Positions 8,706 through 16,263 of a DNA stretch of 64,000 nucleotides are shown in pieces. A program made the translations under genes and the position numbers. How positions within the stretch are numbered: position 1 is the stretch's first letter; every line of letters starts with the position of its first letter. The notes below the pieces were generated by a model that was given only the letters and a program-made list of their open reading frames with translations, did no database searches and was not told the DNA's origin. Location of the stretch: the NCBI RefSeq assembly GCF_900115975.1, contig NZ_FOYM01000006.1, forward strand, positions 62,001-126,000, in the 5' to 3' direction. This stretch comes from Desulfoscipio geothermicus DSM 3669 (GTDB lineage Bacteria > Bacillota > Desulfotomaculia > Desulfotomaculales > Desulfallaceae).

Positions 8706-8741
8706 AGCCCTATACCTCCCAGGGGCAATTATATAATTTCA

Positions 8742-8775
8742 AAAAAGCCCACCGGTGTTCCGGCGGGGCTTTTAA
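8742..8775 (-). terminator. Intrinsic terminator/attenuator between acpP and fabF
   Basis: Right after acpP, the minus strand forms AAAAGCCCCGCCGG / CCGGTGGGCTTTTTT with an AACA loop and a T run. It probably gives strong acpP expression with partial read-through into fabF. A TATAAT-like string follows at about 8727-8735. Confidence 0.7.
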
Positions 8776-8777
8776 TT

Positions 8778-9014
8778 TTATTGTTGATGTTCTTTGATAT
8801 ACTGTACGGCTTCTCCCACCTTGCGGATTTTTTCCGCGTCCTCGTCGGGGATCTGCAGCTCAAAGGTTTTCTCCAGGGCCATGATTAATTCCACGATGTC
8901 CAGGGAATCCGCGCCCAGGTCATCGACAAATGAAGCCTCGGGAGTTACTTCTTCCTGGTCTACGCCAAGCTGCTCAACTATTATTTCCTTAACCTTTTCA
9001 AATATATCGGCCAC
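8778..9014 (-). CDS. acpP: Acyl carrier protein
   Basis: Small acidic carrier protein, 78 residues, bearing the 4'-phosphopantetheine serine in '[13 protein letters not shown]'. It carries growing acyl chains for FabD, H, G and F. I start at GTG 9014, where GGGAGGTG lies about six bases upstream; the longer frame starts inside that ribosome site. It sits between fabG and fabF, and a terminator follows immediately. Confidence 0.97.
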   Translation of the reverse strand: MADIFEKVKEIIVEQLGVDQEEVTPEASFVDDLGADSLDIVELIMALEKTFELQIPDEDAEKIRKVGEAVQYIKEHQQ

Positions 9015-9065
9015 TTTTTCACCTCCCCTCACAGCTTAAAAAAATAATCACATAAATATGGTATA

Positions 9066-9809
9066 TTACATGGTCATGCCGCCGTCCACCGCTATAACCT
9101 GCCCGGTGACATACCCGGCCCCGTCGCCCGCCAGAAAGGCCACCACGGAGGCCACTTCCTCCGGCTCACCCAGCCGGCCCAGGGCGATGCGGTCGAGCAT
9201 GCCGGCCTTGTTTTCTTCCGTCAACCCGGCAGTCATGTCGGTTGCTATATAGCCCGGCGCCACAGCGTTAACCGTAATATTACGCGAGCCCAGTTCCCGG
9301 GCCAGGGATTTGGTGAGACCCACCAGACCGGCCTTGGCGGCGGCGTAATTGGCCTGCCCCGGGTTGCCGGCCAGGCCCACCACGGAACTGATATTGATAA
9401 TTCGCCCCCACCGCGCCTTTAACATGGGGCGCATCACCGCCCGGGCGCAGTTATAAGCCCCTTTTAAATTGACATTAATCACCGCGTCCCAGTCTTCTTC
9501 CCGCATGCGCGGCAGCAAATTGTCGCGGGTGATGCCGGCGTTATTGACCAGTATATCGATGCGCCCGAATGTTTCCAGAACCTGTTTCATCATGGTATTG
9601 ACCTGCTCCTGGTCGGCCACGTCGGCCCCTATCACCAGGGCTTCGGCGCCGCATGCGCGCACGGCATCCGCCGTTTCCCCGGCGGCCGCGGCATTACCGG
9701 CGTAATTGACCACCACCGCGGCACCCCGGGCGGCCAGTGCAACGGCCACGGCCCGGCCGATGCCCCGGGAAGACCCGGTAACAACGGCCACTTTTCCGTT
9801 CAGATCCAA
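9066..9809 (-). CDS. fabG: 3-oxoacyl-[ACP] reductase
   Basis: NADPH-dependent short-chain dehydrogenase, 247 residues, the first reduction of each fatty-acid elongation cycle. Cofactor loop 'TGSSRGIGRA', 'NNAG', the catalytic serine at 141/142, and Y155/K159 in 'QANYAAAKAG' are all present. It starts at TTG 9809 with GGAGG nine bases upstream, practically abutting fabD. Position in the fab operon separates it from other SDRs. Confidence 0.96.
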   Translation of the reverse strand: MDLNGKVAVVTGSSRGIGRAVAVALAARGAAVVVNYAGNAAAAGETADAVRACGAEALVIGADVADQEQVNTMMKQVLETFGRIDILVNNAGITRDNLLPRMREEDWDAVINVNLKGAYNCARAVMRPMLKARWGRIINISSVVGLAGNPGQANYAAAKAGLVGLTKSLARELGSRNITVNAVAPGYIATDMTAGLTEENKAGMLDRIALGRLGEPEEVASVVAFLAGDGAGYVTGQVIAVDGGMTM

Positions 9810-9810
9810 T

Positions 9811-10746
9811 TTATACAGCCTCCTTCAACCGGGCAATAACCTTTTCCGGCTCGGCCTCGCTTTGGAAATTGACAGATTGGGTCTGCCGGCTGATTTTTTT
9901 CAGCAGGCCGGTCAGTACCTGCCCCGGCCCCACTTCCACAAACAAATTGTAGCCGTCAGCCAGCAGGCGGCGCATGCTTTGTTCCCATAGCACGGGACCG
10001 GAAACCTGGCGAATCAGCGCATCCCGCACTTGCTGCGCGGTGTATACGTAGTCAGCGGTAATATTGGCCATCACCGGCACCGCCGGGTCCCTGATCTCCA
10101 CCCGGGCCAACTCCGCCACCAGCTTTTCGCCGGCGGGCGCCATCATACTGCTGTGGAAAGGAGCGCTTACTTGCAACAGAATACACCGCCGCGCGCCCAT
10201 CTCTTTAAAAATTTCCTGCGCCCGTTTCAAAGCTTTGTTTTCACCGGCCACCACCACTTGACCCGGACAGTTGAAGTTGGCTGCCTCGACTATGCCGGCG
10301 TTCGCCGCGCGGCGGCATCCTTCTTCCACTTCGTCCGGGGTCAGTCCCAGCACAGCCATCATACCGCCCCGGCCCAGGGGGACGGCCTCCTGCATAAATT
10401 GCCCGCGCAAGCGAACCAGCCGCACGGCATCGCTGAATTTAAGGGAACCGGCCGCCACCAGGGCCGAATATTCGCCCAGGCTGTGCCCGGCAACCGCCCC
10501 GGGACGTACCCCGGCCCGCCTGATGACCTCGTACAACGCAATGCTGGCGGTAAGGATAGCCGGCTGCGCGTTAACGGTTTTCTGCAGTTCTTCCGCCGGA
10601 CCCTCAAATATCAACCCGGAAAGCGAAAACCCCAGGGCCCGGTCCGCCATATCAAATACTTCCCGTACATAATCATACTTATCGTATAAGTCCTTACCCA
10701 TACCCACGAACTGCGACCCCTGCCCGGGGAAAATGTATGCCAGCAT
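9811..10746 (-). CDS. fabD: Malonyl-CoA:ACP transacylase
   Basis: 311-residue acyltransferase loading malonate onto ACP. The nucleophile S89 lies in 'AGHSLGEYSAL', with the N-terminal 'FPGQGSQFVGMGKDL' and a downstream 'APFHSSMM' holding the partner histidine. Two bases separate it from fabK upstream and it abuts fabG downstream. Confidence 0.97.
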   Translation of the reverse strand: MLAYIFPGQGSQFVGMGKDLYDKYDYVREVFDMADRALGFSLSGLIFEGPAEELQKTVNAQPAILTASIALYEVIRRAGVRPGAVAGHSLGEYSALVAAGSLKFSDAVRLVRLRGQFMQEAVPLGRGGMMAVLGLTPDEVEEGCRRAANAGIVEAANFNCPGQVVVAGENKALKRAQEIFKEMGARRCILLQVSAPFHSSMMAPAGEKLVAELARVEIRDPAVPVMANITADYVYTAQQVRDALIRQVSGPVLWEQSMRRLLADGYNLFVEVGPGQVLTGLLKKISRQTQSVNFQSEAEPEKVIARLKEAV

Positions 10747-10747
10747 C

Positions 10748-11692
10748 TTAAACCACCACCTTGCTGCAAATATTTTTGATAATTTTTTCTGCTTCCGTTA
10801 CCACATCATTTATAATTTCCCGGGCCGGCTGGACCCGGCGCACCATGGCTGAAACCTGGCCGGCCATTACCGATCCCATAGCAATGTCACCGTCAACCAT
10901 GGCCAACTTCAAGCGGCCCACGCCAAGCCTTTCAAACTCTTCTGCCGGAGCACAGGAATCTTCCAGCTCCATAAATTGCCTGGCCAGCTTGTTTTTCAGC
11001 ACCCGTACGGGATGGCCGGTGGGCCTGCCGGTAACGATGGTGTCCCGGTCCTTGGCCTTGATAATCATTTCCTTGACCTGCGGGTGTACTGTACATTCTT
11101 CAGCGCTGATAAACCGGGTGCCAATCTGCACGCCCTCGGCGCCCAGCATCAGCGCCGCGGCCATCCCCCTGCCGTCGCAAATGCCTCCGGCGGCGATTAC
11201 CGGCACCTCCACGGCCTCCACCACCTGGGGAACCAGGGCCATGGTGGTCAATTCCCCCACGTGCCCGCCGGATTCCATGCCTTCGGCAATCAGGGCGTCA
11301 ACCCCGGAACGAACCAGCCTTTTGGCCAGGGCCACCGAGGATACCACGGGAATCACTCTGATGCCGGCCCCGTGCAGCAAGGGCAGGTATTTGCCAGGAT
11401 TACCCGCCCCGGTGGTAACCACGGCCACCCGTTCTTCCGCCAGCAGTTGCATGATGTCCTCGGCGTGGGGTGAAAGCAACATCACGTTGACCCCGAAGGG
11501 TTTACCGGTCAACGCCTTGGTTTTTCTTACCTGCTCCCGCACCCATTCGGGCGGAGCCTGACCCGAACCGATAATACCCAGCCCGCCGCCCTCACTCACG
11601 GCGGCGACCAGTTCGGCGGTGGAAACCCAGGCCATACCGCCCTGCAGTACGGGGTGCTCTATACCCAGCAATTCGCAAATGCGCGTTCTAAT
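10748..11692 (-). CDS. fabK: Enoyl-[ACP] reductase II (FMN-dependent, FabK)
   Basis: Nitronate monooxygenase/2-nitropropane dioxygenase-fold flavoenzyme that completes each elongation cycle in bacteria lacking FabI. Motifs: 'GIEHPVLQGGMAWVS', 'GGGLGIIGSG', 'VIAAGGICDGRGMAAALMLGAEGVQIGTRF'. The conserved N-terminus (RTRICELLGIEHP) extends upstream of the first in-frame TTG at 11671. The only codon well placed behind the GGAGGG site is AUU at 11692 (eight-base spacing), so an AUU start is likely, giving 314 residues. It lies between fabH and fabD. Confidence 0.93.
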   Translation of the reverse strand: MRTRICELLGIEHPVLQGGMAWVSTAELVAAVSEGGGLGIIGSGQAPPEWVREQVRKTKALTGKPFGVNVMLLSPHAEDIMQLLAEERVAVVTTGAGNPGKYLPLLHGAGIRVIPVVSSVALAKRLVRSGVDALIAEGMESGGHVGELTTMALVPQVVEAVEVPVIAAGGICDGRGMAAALMLGAEGVQIGTRFISAEECTVHPQVKEMIIKAKDRDTIVTGRPTGHPVRVLKNKLARQFMELEDSCAPAEEFERLGVGRLKLAMVDGDIAMGSVMAGQVSAMVRRVQPAREIINDVVTEAEKIIKNICSKVVV

Positions 11693-11704
11693 ACTGTTTC
11701 CCTC

Positions 11705-12721
11705 CTACCGCTTTTTATAATCATACCACTTAATCAGCAAGCCAGCCCAGGTGAGACCGGCACCGAAACCCACCATCACCACATTGTCGCCGTCTTTAAT
11801 TTTACCACTGTGCAGTGACTCTTCCAAGGCCAGCGGAATGGAAGCCGTAGAAGTATTGCCGTAGCGGTCCACATTCACGGCCACCCGCTCCATGGGCAGT
11901 TTCATCTTTTTAGCGGCGTGTTCGATAATGCGAATGTTGGCCTGGTGCGGGATCAAAAAGTCCACGTCCGCGCCGGTCATGCCGGCCCGGCGCAACACCT
12001 CGTTTGCACCGTCCTCCATGGCACGCACGGCGAACTTGAAAACTTCACGCCCGTTCATGGTCAAACAGTGCAAATTTCGTTCTACAGTTTCCGCTGTGGC
12101 CGGTTGCCGGGATCCGCCCGCCGGCAACTGCAAAAGGTGGCCGCCGCTGCCGTCCGAACCCAGCGCGGTGGCCAGGATGCCACGGTCGCCGGGCACCCGG
12201 CGCAACACCACCGAGCCCGCCGCATCGCCGAACAGCACGCAGGTATTGCGGTCCCGCCAGTTTAAAATCCGCGACAGCGTTTCCGCGCCCGCCACCAGCA
12301 CCGTCCGCGCAGTACCGGCGGCAATAAATTGCGCACCAACGGCGACCCCGTAAATAAACCCGGTGCAACCTGCCAGCAAGTCAAACGCCCCGGCATTGGC
12401 CGCACCCAACCTGTCTTGCAACAGACAGGCCGTGGCGGGAAAGAGCATGTCCGGTGTATTGGTGGCCGCAATCACCAGATCCAGTTCTTCGGGCCGTACG
12501 CCGGCATCGTCCAGGGCCCTGCGGGAAGCGGTCAGGGCCAGATCGGAAGTGGCCTCATCCGCGGAAGCCAACCGCCTTTCGAGAATCCCCGTGCGCGTGC
12601 GAATCCATTCATCGCTGGTGTCCACTATTTGCTGTATGTCTGCGTTGGTCAATACCCGCTCGGGCGCGTAAGTTCCTACGCCCACAATACCCGCCCGGAT
12701 TGTTTCACATCCCATCGACAT
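11705..12721 (-). CDS. fabH: 3-oxoacyl-[ACP] synthase III
   Basis: Initiating condensing enzyme, about 338 residues, joining acetyl- or branched acyl-CoA to malonyl-ACP. The catalytic triad is visible: cysteine in 'LLAGCTGFIYG' (about residue 119), histidine in 'IPHQANIRI' and asparagine in 'DRYGNTSTASIP'. I prefer the ATG at 12721 (AGAGG six bases upstream), which overlaps the end of plsX by about 17 bases; the 12760 start is less likely. Confidence 0.95.
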   Translation of the reverse strand: MSMGCETIRAGIVGVGTYAPERVLTNADIQQIVDTSDEWIRTRTGILERRLASADEATSDLALTASRRALDDAGVRPEELDLVIAATNTPDMLFPATACLLQDRLGAANAGAFDLLAGCTGFIYGVAVGAQFIAAGTARTVLVAGAETLSRILNWRDRNTCVLFGDAAGSVVLRRVPGDRGILATALGSDGSGGHLLQLPAGGSRQPATAETVERNLHCLTMNGREVFKFAVRAMEDGANEVLRRAGMTGADVDFLIPHQANIRIIEHAAKKMKLPMERVAVNVDRYGNTSTASIPLALEESLHSGKIKDGDNVVMVGFGAGLTWAGLLIKWYDYKKR

Positions 12722-13724
12722 ATCCAACCTCTCGTACCGGATCATGCAAGCTGGCGCCAATGGCGCCGATCAACCCGGCTTCCACGGATTCCCGGGCACG
12801 GAACAGGGCATTTTTAATGGCCAGCGCCCTGGAAGTACCGTGGCAGACAATAGCCACCCCGTTAACCCCCAAAAGCGGTGCCCCGCCGTACTCGGAATAA
12901 TCCAATCTTTTCTTTAAATTCCGCATGGCCGGCAATGTCAGGGTGGCACCGATTTTCGCCAGGCTGCTCTGCTGCATTTCCCGCTTGATCATTTTCATCA
13001 GCGCGTCGGCCAGCCCCTCGCCGGTTTTCAGCACCACATTGCCCACAAAACCGTCGCATACGGCTACGTCAACCGTACCTTGAAAAATGTCCCGACCCTC
13101 AATGTTGCCGTAAAAGTTCACCGGCGCTTCCTGCAGCAGCGGGTAAGTCTGTTGGGTCAGTTCATTGCCCTTGGAACTCTCTTCACCGACATTCACCAGC
13201 CCCACCCGGGGGCTGTCAATACCCAAAATCTTTTGGGCATACAGCGAACCCATAACTGCAAACTGCAACAGGTGCTTGGGCTTGCAATCCACATTAGCGC
13301 CCACGTCAAGCAGTATGGTAACTCCCCGCACGGTGGGCAGCACACTGGCTATGGCCGGGCGGGCAATGCCGGGTATGCGACCCCAGTTCAGCAGGGCGGC
13401 GGCCATGGTGGCGCCGGTACTGCCGGCGGAAACCATTGCCTTGACATGGCCGCTGCGTACCAGTTCAGCGGCCACGACCACCGAAGCATTTTTTTTACGT
13501 CGCACTGCCACAGCCGGCGCCTCGTCCATGGCGATCACTTCCGTTGCATGTACAATTTCCAGAGCAGAACATGGTTCTGCCAGTTCATCAATTTCTTTTA
13601 CCAAAGTATCTCTGTCACCCACCAAGACTACTTCCAACCCGTTTTCCCGGCAGGCTTCCCAGGCCCCCCGCACTATTTCCCGGGGCGCGTGATCGCCACC
13701 CATGGCATCAAGGGCTATTTTCAA
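12705..13724 (-). CDS. plsX: Phosphate acyltransferase PlsX
   Basis: Makes acyl-phosphate from acyl-ACP for phospholipid synthesis (PlsX/PlsY pathway). Motifs: 'KIALDAMGGDHAPREIV' at the N-terminus, 'SAGSTGATMAAALL', 'DVGANVDCKP', 'GNIEGRDIFQGTVDVAVCDGFVGNV'. A TTG start at 13724 has GAGGAGGT eight bases upstream and gives 339 residues, the usual size. The start overlaps the end of fapR by 17 bases, indicating translational coupling. Confidence 0.96.
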   Translation of the reverse strand: MKIALDAMGGDHAPREIVRGAWEACRENGLEVVLVGDRDTLVKEIDELAEPCSALEIVHATEVIAMDEAPAVAVRRKKNASVVVAAELVRSGHVKAMVSAGSTGATMAAALLNWGRIPGIARPAIASVLPTVRGVTILLDVGANVDCKPKHLLQFAVMGSLYAQKILGIDSPRVGLVNVGEESSKGNELTQQTYPLLQEAPVNFYGNIEGRDIFQGTVDVAVCDGFVGNVVLKTGEGLADALMKMIKREMQQSSLAKIGATLTLPAMRNLKKRLDYSEYGGAPLLGVNGVAIVCHGTSRALAIKNALFRARESVEAGLIGAIGASLHDPVREVGYVDGM

Positions 13725-14298
13725 GCCTGTTAACCTCCTCGGATAGATCAAATACCAAAAATTTTCCTTGAAACACTAACTCATCCCGAACATGGGAAGA
13801 AACCCTTACCATATATTTATTGCCCTTTTTCCTGGTGATTAACGCCCGGGCCACTACTTTTTCATTGCGAAAAACCGGCCTTTTGAAACTGGTTTTGGCC
13901 GTTCCCGTGAGGACCACATCGGCATCGATAAGCGACACGGCCAGCGAATTGGCCTGGGCAAAAAGATACCGCCCGTCAAGTACCTTGGTTTTACGCAACG
14001 TCATTTCTTCGGTGACGGTAAGGATGGATAATCCCTCCCGGCCCACCTCCAAGGTAACCAACTCGCCCACTATCTCGGTGCTCTCAATCGACCGCAGGTT
14101 GCGGTACGCCCCCCGGGCCATTTTTTTAACCCGCTCCCGCATTTCCGGAATGTCCAGTTCAGCCCGGTCCAACCTGATGGTTTGAATGCTGACCCCCAAT
14201 ACTTGCGCCAAATCCTCGTCGGTCAAAAAAGGGTTCCCGGCAAGATACCTGGTCAATAAAACATGTCTTTCCGATTTTACACAACCGTTTTTACTCAT
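13708..14298 (-). CDS. fapR: FapR, malonyl-CoA-responsive repressor of lipid synthesis
   Basis: 196 residues from the ATG at 14298 (AAGGTG upstream). The N-terminal DeoR-like helix-turn-helix ('LTDEDLAQVLGVSIQTIRLD') is joined to a C-terminal hot-dog domain that binds malonyl-CoA and releases DNA. In Bacillus FapR represses fapR-plsX-fabD-fabG and fabH genes. Here it heads the same set, and an operator-like palindrome overlaps its own promoter, so autoregulation is well supported. Confidence 0.95.
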   Translation of the reverse strand: MSKNGCVKSERHVLLTRYLAGNPFLTDEDLAQVLGVSIQTIRLDRAELDIPEMRERVKKMARGAYRNLRSIESTEIVGELVTLEVGREGLSILTVTEEMTLRKTKVLDGRYLFAQANSLAVSLIDADVVLTGTAKTSFKRPVFRNEKVVARALITRKKGNKYMVRVSSHVRDELVFQGKFLVFDLSEEVNRLENSP

Positions 14299-14325
14299 TT
14301 TTACACCTTGCTGTGTACCCGGAAA

Positions 14326-14345
14326 ATTAGCACCAGGTACTAAAA
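14326..14345. promoter_or_regulatory. FapR operator
   Basis: The interrupted palindrome TTAG-CACC-AGG-TACTAA closely matches the FapR box (TTAGTACC..GGTACTAA type) and lies just downstream of the -10 below, at about the transcription start. Malonyl-CoA-controlled repression of the fapR-plsX-fab operon follows from known FapR biology. Confidence 0.8.
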
Positions 14346-14348
14346 CAG

Positions 14349-14377
14349 AGTATATATCAATTGGGAAATAAAAGCAA
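14349..14377 (-). promoter_or_regulatory. Promoter of the fapR-plsX-fab operon
   Basis: Minus strand TTGCTT (14372-14377), 17-base spacer, TATACT (14349-14354). The FapR operator follows within a few bases. Strong sigma-A-type match. Confidence 0.75.
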
Positions 14378-14390
14378 CCTCCAGGGGCAT

Positions 14391-14424
14391 AAAAAAATAA
14401 GCTCTTTTTCGAGCTTATTTTTTG
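14391..14424 (-). terminator. Intrinsic terminator of rpmF
   Basis: AAAAAATAAGCTC and its perfect complement GAGCTTATTTTTT flank a short loop, with T runs on both strands. It separates rpmF from the fapR promoter. Confidence 0.85.
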
Positions 14425-14435
14425 CAAATATTCCT

Positions 14436-14612
14436 TTATTTGGCTGCCACTACTTCTCTGCCTTTATAATAACCGCATTCAGAGCAAGCCCGGTGCGGCA
14501 CCGTCAGTTCATGGCATTGCGGACAGTTGACCAGCTTGGGGGCTTCAATTTTCCAGTGCGCCCTGCGCTGCCGCTTGCGTTGTTTGGATGTTCTCCTCTT
14601 TGGCACTCCCAT
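14436..14612 (-). CDS. rpmF: 50S ribosomal protein L32
   Basis: 58-residue basic protein beginning MGVPKRRTSKQRKRQRRAHW. Four zinc cysteines (C30, C33, C43, C46 in 'CPQC' and 'CSEC') mark the zinc-binding L32 type. GGGGGTGGAG precedes the ATG at 14612. Location next to yceD and the fab genes is the classic arrangement, and a terminator follows. Confidence 0.96.
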   Translation of the reverse strand: MGVPKRRTSKQRKRQRRAHWKIEAPKLVNCPQCHELTVPHRACSECGYYKGREVVAAK

Positions 14613-14645
14613 GTTTCTCCACCCCCTTTAATTTATGACTCAAAG

Positions 14646-14905
14646 AGGATGTTCGAAAAGTCCGCGCGAGATCCACTTCGAATTTCTGCGTTGGCTCGGC
14701 TTTTGCGGTGCTCACGTATTGTTTTAAGTGCAGCGACATAAAAGTCCTTTTTCATAACATACGGATAATTTCTAAGCCTACATTGGACTTTTATGTCAAA
14801 GCTGCACGTTTTCAATGATACTAGTGCCGAAGGCACTAGTCGCTCCGCTCCTCAAAGCCTTCGCCGCCTTGAACTTCTCGTGTCTATCGTGCTCCTTTTC
14901 GAACA
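14646..14905. repeat. MITE-like repeat with terminal inverted repeats
   Basis: About 260 bases between yceD and rpmF, bounded by TGTTCGAAAAG (14650-14660) and its complement CTTTTCGAACA (14895-14905). Inside are an imperfect inverted repeat (14728-14747 with 14785-14807) and a perfect hairpin ACTAGTGCC-gaa-GGCACTAGT (14820-14840). A shortened relative in inverted orientation lies at about 43758-43832. No coding capacity. A miniature transposable element is the simplest reading, and it interrupts the usual close yceD-rpmF spacing. Confidence 0.6.
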
Positions 14906-14906
14906 C

Positions 14907-15416
14907 TCACTTAAATAAATCCTTTAATTTAGCCAGGCGCGGGTCTGTGTCGTCCTGGACGCAATCACAGTTTTGTTGGTTCCGGTTGACACCGCATACG
15001 GGGCATAATCCCCGGCACTCTTCCTGGCAGATAAACCGTAACGGCAAATTTACCAAAATGGTGCCCTGTGCCTCCGGCGTAATATCTATAGTGTCGCCGC
15101 TGTACGGGATCCATTCCTCACCACTATCCCCGGGTGCCTGAAAGGTCTTATCGTAATAGGTTTCGTGAAAGTCCGCATCCATGGTCAGCGTGAAATCCTC
15201 CAGGCAACGGCTGCACTGTACTTTAATGTCGGCTTTAATACCGCCGTAGACATCAATGGCGTTACCCACATTGGTCAGCACCAGGTCAAATTGCGCCGGC
15301 TTGGCAAACTTCACCTGATTACCGTCCACCCTAATCGGCGGCAGGTCACCGGCAAAGGAAACCTTTTGCCGCTCGCCCTTCACCTTCTTTAATCGTTCCA
15401 CGTCCAAAAAGGGCAT
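14907..15416 (-). CDS. yceD: YceD/DUF177 family protein
   Basis: 169 residues from the ATG at 15416 (GGAGGGG upstream). DUF177 proteins are needed for 23S rRNA accumulation in other bacteria and typically precede rpmF, as here. The middle 'KVQCSRCLEDFTLTMDADFHETYY' and the C-terminal 'CQEECRGLCPVCGVNRN..CDC' cysteines are characteristic and suggest metal binding. A MITE-like repeat separates it from rpmF. Confidence 0.85.
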   Translation of the reverse strand: MPFLDVERLKKVKGERQKVSFAGDLPPIRVDGNQVKFAKPAQFDLVLTNVGNAIDVYGGIKADIKVQCSRCLEDFTLTMDADFHETYYDKTFQAPGDSGEEWIPYSGDTIDITPEAQGTILVNLPLRFICQEECRGLCPVCGVNRNQQNCDCVQDDTDPRLAKLKDLFK

Positions 15417-15539
15417 AAACTTACCCCTCCAGTAGTTCAACAGGTAAAATTATATAAATACGCAGGGACTTTGTCAAGAATAACAAATGTTTAACCTCAT
15501 TTTTCATCTGCACAGCTTCATGCACCGGTTATTATTCTC

Positions 15540-16238
15540 TTAGCAATCAATATAAATTATCGAAAATTTATTTTTAAAACGATTTAGAGCCCGGTAAAAA
15601 GATTTACCCAATAAAACAGTAAAAATAACGTTCCCCACGGCGTGGAAAGTATCAAAGGTAAAACTGGCTAAATAGGTGGCGATAAAAGTTTCCAATGTCA
15701 AAGGATAAACAAAGCCGACCCAGTGCCATATATTCATAATCCAGCCGAAAAGATAACCCCAGAATCCAGCCAGTATTATAAAGGTACTTAATTTAAAACC
15801 TTTTTGTCTGCCTGCCAGCAGTGCCGCCGATACCCCGCACAGGCCCCAGCAATACATCTGCCAGGGTGTCCACGGCCCCTGCCCCAAAAAGAAATTAGAT
15901 ACCAAAGCCGCAATAGCTCCAACCATAAATCCGGTTTGTGCACCGAAAACATAACCGGTAATCATAACGATAAAAGTTGTCGGCTGAACACTCATAATGG
16001 CAGCAAAGGGTATTCTCGAAACAGCAGCCAGTGCGGCCATGGTAGAGATAAGGGCAATCTCTTTTGATGTTACCGCGCTTTTCTCGAAACACCGGAAAAA
16101 AGCCAGCATGGCCAGACCAATTACAACTGATGAAAACAAAGCCCAGTTCACATTATATAATGGATTGACGGGAATTACGCTAACGGCCAGCAAAAGGCCG
16201 AGAAACACCAGTATCGCGGCAAAAATTTTGATTTTCAT
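15540..16238 (-). CDS. ECF transporter S component (probable corrinoid-specific)
   Basis: 232-residue membrane protein with about six hydrophobic helices and the S-component pattern (helix 2-3 'STMAALAAVSRIPF', 'FVMITGYVFGAQTGFMVGAIAALVSNFFLGQGPWTPWQM'). It would bind the substrate and pair with the EcfT/EcfA proteins encoded just upstream. The whole operon starts at a cobalamin riboswitch, includes cbiZ and encodes intrinsic-factor-like surface proteins, so a corrinoid (cobalamin, cobinamide or a precursor) is the likely substrate. The specificity is inference from context. It is the last gene of the operon. Confidence 0.8.
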   Translation of the reverse strand: MKIKIFAAILVFLGLLLAVSVIPVNPLYNVNWALFSSVVIGLAMLAFFRCFEKSAVTSKEIALISTMAALAAVSRIPFAAIMSVQPTTFIVMITGYVFGAQTGFMVGAIAALVSNFFLGQGPWTPWQMYCWGLCGVSAALLAGRQKGFKLSTFIILAGFWGYLFGWIMNIWHWVGFVYPLTLETFIATYLASFTFDTFHAVGNVIFTVLLGKSFYRALNRFKNKFSIIYIDC

Positions 16239-16263
16239 TAAAATCCATCCTGTTTCGATCTTA

